A stretch of 11,020 nucleotides of DNA, from positions 1-11,020 of the forward strand of contig CALGUT010000718.1 in NCBI GenBank assembly GCA_937920335.1, written 5' to 3'. Below are positions 6,182 to 11,020 of this stretch, piece by piece; the first letter of the stretch is position 1, and each line of letters opens with the position of its first letter. Both the position numbers and the translations under genes were made by a program. The notes under the pieces are model-generated. The model was not told where the DNA came from and searched no databases. It saw nothing but the letters and a program-made list of their open reading frames with translations. The stretch is from an uncultured Opitutales bacterium. Lineage in GTDB: Bacteria; Verrucomicrobiota; Verrucomicrobiia; Opitutales; UBA2995.

Positions 6182-7804
6182 TTGAGTCGAGGATGCAGTT
6201 GTTCTAAATTGGTAGTTGAAAGAATTAGCTCTTTCTTATCACCGATATCACCTGATTTGTCTTTAGCCCTAATAGTTATCCTCCCCTGGATTGTGATTCC
6301 GCTTTTGGTAGCGGTTATTTGCTTCCTTATTTATGCACTTCGCAGGAAATCCAACGCTTATGAGCTTGCTTCGGATGCGTTACCAGAACTGGAGGTGGAT
6401 TCCGCACTCACAGTTGAACCTGAGACTTCGGAATTATCGGAGCTAAGGGAGCAGTTGTCATCATTTAATCAGGCAATGGCTCAATGTCCGAGCTCGATCA
6501 TCATCGCGGATCTCAAAGGTAATATTCAGTATGTAAACGCTCGGTTCTGCGAATTGACGGGGTACGCTTCAGATGAAGTGGTTGGTCGCAATCCCAGATT
6601 ACTGAAATCAGGAAACATGGATTCGGAGATCTACACCGAAATGTGGAGGACGATTTCCAGTGGGCGAGTTTGGCGAGGTGAACTGGAAAATCGGCGAAAA
6701 AATGGCAGTGTATTCTGGGAGTTGGTTTCGATTTCACCTATTAAGGATTCCGAGGGACAGCTGCTAAGGTATTTCGCTGTAAAGGAAGATATCACTGAGG
6801 CTAAGATAAAAGGTGATGAAGCTAAGCGCGCCACGGTCGAAGCCGAAGTTGCTGAAGCTGCGGATCATGCTAAATCGGTCTTTTTGAAGGTTGTGAGTCA
6901 GGAGATGAAGAACCCCCTGAATCGGATCCTCGGTTTTACCAATCTCCTTTCTCAGAGTGATGTAAACAACGATCAATTAAAGCACCTAAATCAAGTGGGG
7001 CAGGCTGGGCTCGATTTATTGACCCTGATAGACCGCGTGCTCGATTTCACGCGAGCTGAAACCGGCACGATGGAGTTAGAGGCATCTCCGTTCAAACCAG
7101 CTGATGTGTTGGATCGTACCATAAGGCATTATCAGCAGAAGGCCGCCGAAAAGAATATCTTGGTCTATACGGAGATTTCAGAGACATTACCGGACTATGT
7201 TGTCGGCGATGAGAAACGCTTTCGGGACGTCCTTGATTCTCTCCTCGATAACGCTGTCAAGTATACCGATGAAGGTTCGATCAGTTTCAAGTTAGGTGCT
7301 GAGTTTAACGACGCAACCAGTGTTTGGGAGTTTCGGGGAAAAGTCAGTGATACCGGACAAGGGTTTCCTGCCGATGCCATCGATTCTCTGATTAAACCTT
7401 TCTCGCAAATGGAGCCCGGAATGGGTGAAGGTTTAGGACTCGGTCTTGCGCTTTGCCAGAGGCTCTGCCTGCTTCAGGGAGGTAATTTGACGGGCAGAAG
7501 CGAACTAACGGAAGGCAGTACCTTTGAATTCGATCTCAAATTAAGACCCATGCAAGCGTATGCAGCGTCGGATCAAATGGGACACAGCCCAGATGGAGTC
7601 CAGTTTGCGCGGTCTTATCCGATTAACATTTTGATTGCTGAAGACAATCGCATAAACCGGCGCCTGCTGGAAACGTTGATGGAGCGGTTGGGTTACAATG
7701 CTTCGTTTGCCTTAGATGGTCTCAGTGTTATGTCTCAGGTGAAGGGCCAAGCTTTTGACCTCATATTAATGGACCTGCAGATGCCGAATATGGGGGGGGC
7801 TTGA
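6182..7804 (+). CDS. Membrane-bound PAS hybrid histidine kinase, frameshifted in the receiver domain and lacking the H-box histidine
   Basis: 540 residues as read; restoring the frame would give 612. Order: one transmembrane segment (about 27-52), acidic linker, PAS domain (about 92-205, with IQYVNARFCELTGY and a PAC end YFAVKEDITEA), a short helical linker, HisKA (about 230-295), HATPase (about 343-455) and the start of a receiver domain (about 482-540). The ATPase boxes are intact: N-box LLDNAVKY with Asn357, G1 DTGQGF, F-box LIKPFSQME and G2 GEGLGLGLA. The H-box reads SQEMKNPLN where SHE-x-R-x-PLN is expected, so the phosphoacceptor position is Gln240 (CAG at 6899-6901). The receiver has Glu487-Asp488 and the phosphoacceptor Asp531 in LMDLQMP, then stops early because of the G8 run at 7792-7799. 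The start is uncertain: TTG 6182 is the first start codon after the in-frame stop at 6170-6172, and no in-frame ATG precedes the membrane segment. The gene is divergent from the phosphatase operon. It is either a decaying gene, a sequencing error plus a genuine pseudokinase, or a switchable gene. Confidence 0.87.
   Translation: MSRGCSCSKLVVERISSFLSPISPDLSLALIVILPWIVIPLLVAVICFLIYALRRKSNAYELASDALPELEVDSALTVEPETSELSELREQLSSFNQAMAQCPSSIIIADLKGNIQYVNARFCELTGYASDEVVGRNPRLLKSGNMDSEIYTEMWRTISSGRVWRGELENRRKNGSVFWELVSISPIKDSEGQLLRYFAVKEDITEAKIKGDEAKRATVEAEVAEAADHAKSVFLKVVSQEMKNPLNRILGFTNLLSQSDVNNDQLKHLNQVGQAGLDLLTLIDRVLDFTRAETGTMELEASPFKPADVLDRTIRHYQQKAAEKNILVYTEISETLPDYVVGDEKRFRDVLDSLLDNAVKYTDEGSISFKLGAEFNDATSVWEFRGKVSDTGQGFPADAIDSLIKPFSQMEPGMGEGLGLGLALCQRLCLLQGGNLTGRSELTEGSTFEFDLKLRPMQAYAASDQMGHSPDGVQFARSYPINILIAEDNRINRRLLETLMERLGYNASFALDGLSVMSQVKGQAFDLILMDLQMPNMGGA
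7792..7799 (+). repeat. G8 homopolymer at the frameshift point in the kinase gene
   Basis: Eight consecutive G residues between T7791 and C7800. Seven would give M-G-G-L-E and an open receiver domain; eight give M-G-G-A and an immediate TGA at 7802-7804. Such runs are prone to replication slippage, to transcriptional slippage and to base-calling error. Confidence 0.9.
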
Positions 7805-8021
7805 GGCTGCTAAGCGTATACGGTCTGGAGAGGCCGGGGCTGAATCTAAAGATACTCGAATCGTTGCGATTACGGCATTCACTTCCAACAAAAACCTGGA
7901 AGCTTCAAAAGCTATCGGAATGGATGCGTTCTTAGCCAAACCGTTTGATGTCTCCAAAATTAAGATGGAGATCATCAAGGCTTACGAAAGCAAGATGGCT
8001 AGAAATGACACTCCCGCTTAA
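7800..8021 (+). pseudogene. Displaced C-terminal half of the hybrid kinase's receiver domain
   Basis: Reading on after removal of one G from the run at 7792-7799, the frame continues as GGLEAAKRIRSGEAG and ends at TAA 8019-8021. It supplies the missing receiver features: the L-E-A-x-K-x-I-R helix after M-x-G, the conserved Thr in IVAITAF, and the conserved Lys in FLAKPFD. Every landmark of a receiver domain is thus present across the two frames, and the only defect is a one-base shift. It has no sensible start of its own, so it is the tail of the upstream gene (full reading 6182-8021, 612 residues) and not a separate gene. Its TAA overlaps the stop of the convergent small gene (8018-8020). 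Confidence 0.88.
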
Positions 8022-8242
8022 TCGATTCCAAGTAGCCGCTTTCGACGAAATTTAAGCCATTGATTTCGGTGGTTTCGGACCCAGCTCATCAAGGCTTTTT
8101 CATAACCGATATCTTTTCCGCGCTTCTCGGACTCCAGCCACTTATGGACTTCGACCTGGTTTCTTTCCGCCATTATCTCGCGGTAAACACAGGAACGCTT
8201 TGAGATCCGAATATCGAATTCGTTTTCAAGTTGGGTTGTCAT
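8018..8242 (-). CDS. Small basic protein of unknown function
   Basis: 74 residues from ATG 8242. I do not recognise a named family. The middle reads AERNQVEVHKWLESEKRG, followed by a conserved-looking DIGYEKALMSWVRNH and a basic end KFRRKRLLG. The pattern H-K-W-x-x-S-E-x-x-G-x-D-I-G with a later W-x-x-x-H resembles a motif I associate with short uncharacterised bacterial proteins; it looks like a compact cytoplasmic helical protein and may bind nucleic acid or a partner through its basic tail (inference). The frame is open upstream to an ATG at 8359, but those extra 39 residues look like non-coding sequence, so the internal ATG is preferred. Its TAA (8018-8020) overlaps the TAA of the convergent kinase frame (8019-8021). 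No Shine-Dalgarno sequence is seen. Confidence 0.6.
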   Translation of the reverse strand: MTTQLENEFDIRISKRSCVYREIMAERNQVEVHKWLESEKRGKDIGYEKALMSWVRNHRNQWLKFRRKRLLGID

Positions 8243-8465
8243 GGGGTGGATACAGGAATTTGGAAGGTAAGACAAGGAGTAGTAAATTCCGTAGCTAAGG
8301 GAAACACCTGGTATTTTGGCATTGGAATTCATCCGAGATTTACAAAACCCGAGTAACAAGGGGCTGTTTGGCCTTGAAAGCTAAAACGAATGTAACGAAA
8401 GTTTGCGCTCTTGGACTGCTTTTAAGGGAATTTGTTAGGATTCTCTTGTGTGGAAATTAGGTATT

Positions 8466-8482
8466 ACAGTCAGTTTGACTGT
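8466..8482. promoter_or_regulatory. Perfect 7-bp inverted repeat, possible operator
   Basis: ACAGTCA-GTT-TGACTGT: both arms match exactly across a 3-nt centre. It lies about 50 nt upstream of the -10 element of the haloperoxidase-like gene, a position suiting an activator or a repressor acting from upstream. It is not followed by a T run, so it is not a typical terminator. The regulator is unknown, and a 7-bp match may be chance. Confidence 0.35.
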
Positions 8483-8530
8483 GGAACTCAAAAGCATAAA
8501 CCTAGTCCTCATTTATATCGTTGAGAGCTT

Positions 8531-8539
8531 TGGTATAAT
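8531..8539 (+). promoter_or_regulatory. Extended -10 promoter for the haloperoxidase-like gene
   Basis: TGGTATAAT is a perfect TG-n-TATAAT extended -10 element 24 nt before the ATG at 8564. Transcription would start near 8546 and leave a leader of only about 18 nt without a Shine-Dalgarno sequence. No good -35 is found at 17-nt spacing; TTGAGA at 8521-8526 is too close (7 nt) to serve. A weak -35 with an extended -10 is a common arrangement and may mean reliance on an activator. Confidence 0.55.
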
Positions 8540-8563
8540 AAAGCGCATACGATCAGATTCCAC

Positions 8564-11020
8564 ATGATCCGCTACCACCAACCACTTATTAATCCGATTC
8601 CTTTTAAAGTCCTAGTTCTGGGGCTTTTGTTGATACCCTTATTGCTTCGGGCTCAAAATCAGGATCTCCCTGAATTCTCCGAACATCCTGCCAGGTTGTT
8701 GCTGAGAATCGGTGACGACTTGTCGCTCGCGGTGAAAGTTAAGAACTCTGTAGGAGTCACTTTTCAGTGGTACTTTAATGGTGAACTACTCGTAGGAGAG
8801 ACTGGGGCTTCGCTATTTATGGAAGACGTGAAAGAAGAGGATAGCGGCAAGTACTATGTGACGGCAACGAATGATGGAGGTACGACCTATTCGTTACATG
8901 GTAGAGTAAATGTGCGCCCCTATTACTTGGATAAAACGGTTGCTCGCCAGTGGATGGAAGAGTTGTTGGATGCCATTCGTACTGACTATCCGGCACCCAC
9001 GGTTCATTCACGAAACCTCTTTTCGCTTTCGTCTGCGATGTGGGATGCCTGGGTTGCTTACGGGGATCAAGGAACGCCATATATCACGGATGAATCGCCA
9101 GCAGTTCCTGATGGCGATGATGCAGTGCTGATGGCTAGGAACGAGGCCATTAGTTACGCAGCTTATCGGATACTCAGAGCTCGGTTTCGATTCTCCCCAA
9201 ATGTGGAAATCACGCTCCCACAGTTAAAGACGCGTATGGAATTATTAGGATACGATCCCAATGATTTTGAGACAGAGGGCGATTCACCTGCTGCGGTAGG
9301 CAATCGAATTGCGTCCCAAGTGTTAGCGTTCGGTTGGTCAGACGATGCCAACGAAGTGGAAGAGTATTCGGATAATACCGGGTACGAGCCTGTGAATGGA
9401 GAAATGCTTGTGGATATGGAGGGCGTCGGAGAAAATCTGATCGATCCGAATCGTTGGCAACCACTCACGCTTGAATTTTTGATTTTGCAGAATGGCATTC
9501 CAGTTGGAATATCAACTCAGGAATTCCTGGGCCCGAATTGGGGTAGCGTGCGACCCTTTGCGCTTACACGCGCATCCGATGAAGAGGTTTACAGCGACCC
9601 GGGTCCTCCTTCCTATCTTGGAAGTGAAACCGATCAACTGTTCAAAGATGCAGCCTTGGAGTTGATCGAATTCTCCAGCTGGTTGGATCCTTCGGATGGA
9701 GTCATGATCGATGTATCTCCTCGTGCAGGGCCCAATGCGAGGCACAATAATACACTCGGAACGAACGATGGAGCCGGGTATCTGGAAAATCCTTACACGA
9801 AACTTCCCTATGAAGAGAATTTAGTGCTTCGTTCTGATTACGGGCGTATATTGGCTGAGTTCTGGGCTGATGGTCCCAGTTCTGAAACCCCTCCAGGACA
9901 CTGGAACTCGGTTGCGAATTATGTGACAGATCATGATTTGTTTGAGAAACGGTTTGGCGGAGAAGGGGAGATTCTCGATGACCTCGAATGGGACGTGAAG
10001 TTATATTTTGCTATGAATGCCGCTTTATCGGACTCAGCGATCGCCTGCTGGGACGCCAAACGAAAATATGATTACGTAAGGCCAATAACCATGATCCGCT
10101 ATATGGGTGGCAAGGGGCAATCTACTGATCCCAACGGGCCGAGTTATCATGTGGAAGGATTACCGCTGAAGGCGGGATTGGTTGAAGTGGTCACGTTTGA
10201 AACGACAGCGGAAGGGGAGCGCCATGCCCATCTGCAGGGATTCGAGGGAGAAATAGCGCTCTATGGTTGGACTGGGATTCCCGAAAATCCGAACACCGGT
10301 TTCGGTGGAGTCGATTGGATAAGAGCGGTAGAATGGATGCCTTATCAACGGGACACTTTTGTTACTCCACCATTTGGCGCCTATACCTCGGGGCACAGTA
10401 CCTTCAGTCGGGCAGGCGCGGAGATCCTAACCGCTATCACTGGCGATCGTTATTTTCCAGGTGGCATTAGTTCTTTTACAGCCAAGGCAAATGAATTTCT
10501 GGAGTTTGAACGTGGGCCCGAGGAAGATATATCCTTAACCTGGGCGACTTATTATGATGCCTCTGACGAGGCGGGAATCTCCCGATTGTATGGAGGCATT
10601 CATGTATGGGCAGACGATTTGAATGGCCGAATCATGGGAGCTGAGATTGGTAAGTCGGCGTTTACCAAGGCGGTGACCTATTTTAACGGTGAAGCAGAGA
10701 CTCAGGATGCTGAGACCATTTTCGACGATCTCGTGGCAGCTTTCATTGAGAACTCTGACGATGATCTGGATCCCTCAATAATCCGTCAGCAGCGTGATAC
10801 ATTGTTAGCGAACTTTTTTCTGGGTGGACAGGCTTTGGCAACGGTCTCAGCGGACACCCCGTTCACTGCGGTCTATGATGAATCGGAAAACGTATCCGGC
10901 ATCGAATTCTATATGTATGAGGGAATGGTCGCGTTCGATATCGACCTGATGATATCCGACGACTTGGTGGAATGGAAGCCTCCGCTAGCCCCGGATTTGA
11001 TTCAGGTTTTCGAAACGGAA
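8564..11020 (+). CDS. Secreted Ig-domain vanadium-dependent haloperoxidase-like protein (PAP2 superfamily; partial, 3' end outside window)
   Basis: The frame is open from ATG 8564 to the window edge, 819 residues without a stop. Residues 1-30 look like a signal peptide with cleavage after LRA. An Ig-like domain follows (about 42-118, with FQWYFNGELLV and EDSGKYYVTATN), then a haloperoxidase-type helical domain (about 122-705). All three vanadate/phosphate-binding motifs of the vanadium haloperoxidase/PAP2 superfamily are visible: K-x6-R-P at Lys499-Pro507, T-S-G-H at 608-611 (usually PSGH) with the acid-base His611, and S-R-x5-H at Ser673-His680, whose histidine would coordinate vanadate. Conserved surroundings include VTPPFGAYTSGHSTFSRAG. 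Vanadate-loaded enzymes of this superfamily use hydrogen peroxide to oxidise halides; close relatives can instead be acid phosphatases, and sequence alone does not decide. A tail of over 110 residues (SDDLVEWKP near the edge) may be another beta-domain. Exported, monocistronic as far as seen, with its own promoter. Confidence 0.87.
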   Translation, partial: MIRYHQPLINPIPFKVLVLGLLLIPLLLRAQNQDLPEFSEHPARLLLRIGDDLSLAVKVKNSVGVTFQWYFNGELLVGETGASLFMEDVKEEDSGKYYVTATNDGGTTYSLHGRVNVRPYYLDKTVARQWMEELLDAIRTDYPAPTVHSRNLFSLSSAMWDAWVAYGDQGTPYITDESPAVPDGDDAVLMARNEAISYAAYRILRARFRFSPNVEITLPQLKTRMELLGYDPNDFETEGDSPAAVGNRIASQVLAFGWSDDANEVEEYSDNTGYEPVNGEMLVDMEGVGENLIDPNRWQPLTLEFLILQNGIPVGISTQEFLGPNWGSVRPFALTRASDEEVYSDPGPPSYLGSETDQLFKDAALELIEFSSWLDPSDGVMIDVSPRAGPNARHNNTLGTNDGAGYLENPYTKLPYEENLVLRSDYGRILAEFWADGPSSETPPGHWNSVANYVTDHDLFEKRFGGEGEILDDLEWDVKLYFAMNAALSDSAIACWDAKRKYDYVRPITMIRYMGGKGQSTDPNGPSYHVEGLPLKAGLVEVVTFETTAEGERHAHLQGFEGEIALYGWTGIPENPNTGFGGVDWIRAVEWMPYQRDTFVTPPFGAYTSGHSTFSRAGAEILTAITGDRYFPGGISSFTAKANEFLEFERGPEEDISLTWATYYDASDEAGISRLYGGIHVWADDLNGRIMGAEIGKSAFTKAVTYFNGEAETQDAETIFDDLVAAFIENSDDDLDPSIIRQQRDTLLANFFLGGQALATVSADTPFTAVYDESENVSGIEFYMYEGMVAFDIDLMISDDLVEWKPPLAPDLIQVFETE

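Larger units (their letters stand above)
8243..8563. other. Intergenic region between divergent genes
   Basis: About 320 nt between the small minus-strand gene and the haloperoxidase-like gene; the only long gap in the window. I see no coding sequence, tRNA or riboswitch-like structure that I can support. It should hold the promoters of both divergent genes. The right half contains a perfect inverted repeat (8466-8482) and an extended -10 promoter (8531-8539). No convincing promoter was identified for the minus-strand gene. Confidence 0.6.

Noticed and set aside
7786..7805. Programmed ribosomal frameshift at the G8 run
   Set aside because: A known type of programmed shift would normally come with a slippery heptamer plus a downstream structure or internal SD site giving a useful short product; here the short product is just a truncated receiver domain, so slippage, mutation or error is simpler.
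8243..8359. N-terminal extension of the small minus-strand gene to an ATG at 8359
   Set aside because: The extra 39 residues show no motif or signal-like organisation, and the recognisable part begins after the internal ATG at 8242.
8521..8526. TTGAGA as the -35 element of the haloperoxidase-like gene
   Set aside because: Only 7 nt separate it from the -10 box; about 17 are needed.

Overview
The window reads as chromosomal DNA of a marine-type bacterium of the phylum Verrucomicrobiota, probably Opitutia/Puniceicoccales. This is an inference from protein style: tandem copies of a C-terminal beta-domain beginning NLSTRG/NLSTRA, Ig-like modules fused to secreted enzymes, and starts without good Shine-Dalgarno sequences. 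No tRNA, rRNA, CRISPR array, insertion sequence or other mobile element was found.

Layout. (1) 3-194 (+): last 63 codons of a membrane protein that looks like an NhaC-type Na+/H+ antiporter. (2) 243-4792 (+): a two-gene unit, a membrane-anchored helical protein of unknown function followed 5 nt later by a very large secreted trypsin-like serine protease with Calx-beta, Asp-box propeller, Ig-like, fibronectin III and two C-terminal repeat domains. (3) 4793-6146 (-): an operon of a low-molecular-weight protein-tyrosine-phosphatase family gene and a fructosamine/ketosamine 3-kinase family gene. Family knowledge suggests these two could cooperate in repair of glycated proteins. (4) 6182-8021 (+): a membrane-bound PAS hybrid histidine kinase with two defects: the H-box histidine is a glutamine, and a run of eight G residues throws the receiver domain out of frame. 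(5) 8018-8242 (-): a small basic protein of unknown function whose stop overlaps the kinase reading frame's stop. (6) 8243-8563: the only sizeable intergenic region, with an extended -10 promoter and a 7-bp perfect inverted repeat. (7) 8564 to the window end (+): a secreted protein with an Ig-like domain followed by a vanadium-dependent haloperoxidase/PAP2 domain with all three active-site motifs; it runs off the window.

The genes do not form one pathway. Two parts are extracytoplasmic (the protease unit and the haloperoxidase-like enzyme), one is cytoplasmic metabolite or protein repair (kinase plus phosphatase), and one is signalling. The most interesting items are the doubly altered histidine kinase, the likely deglycation pair, the protease architecture, and the Ig-fused haloperoxidase with its promoter region. 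No wholly new system is obvious. The helical protein/protease pair is the part least explained by known families.
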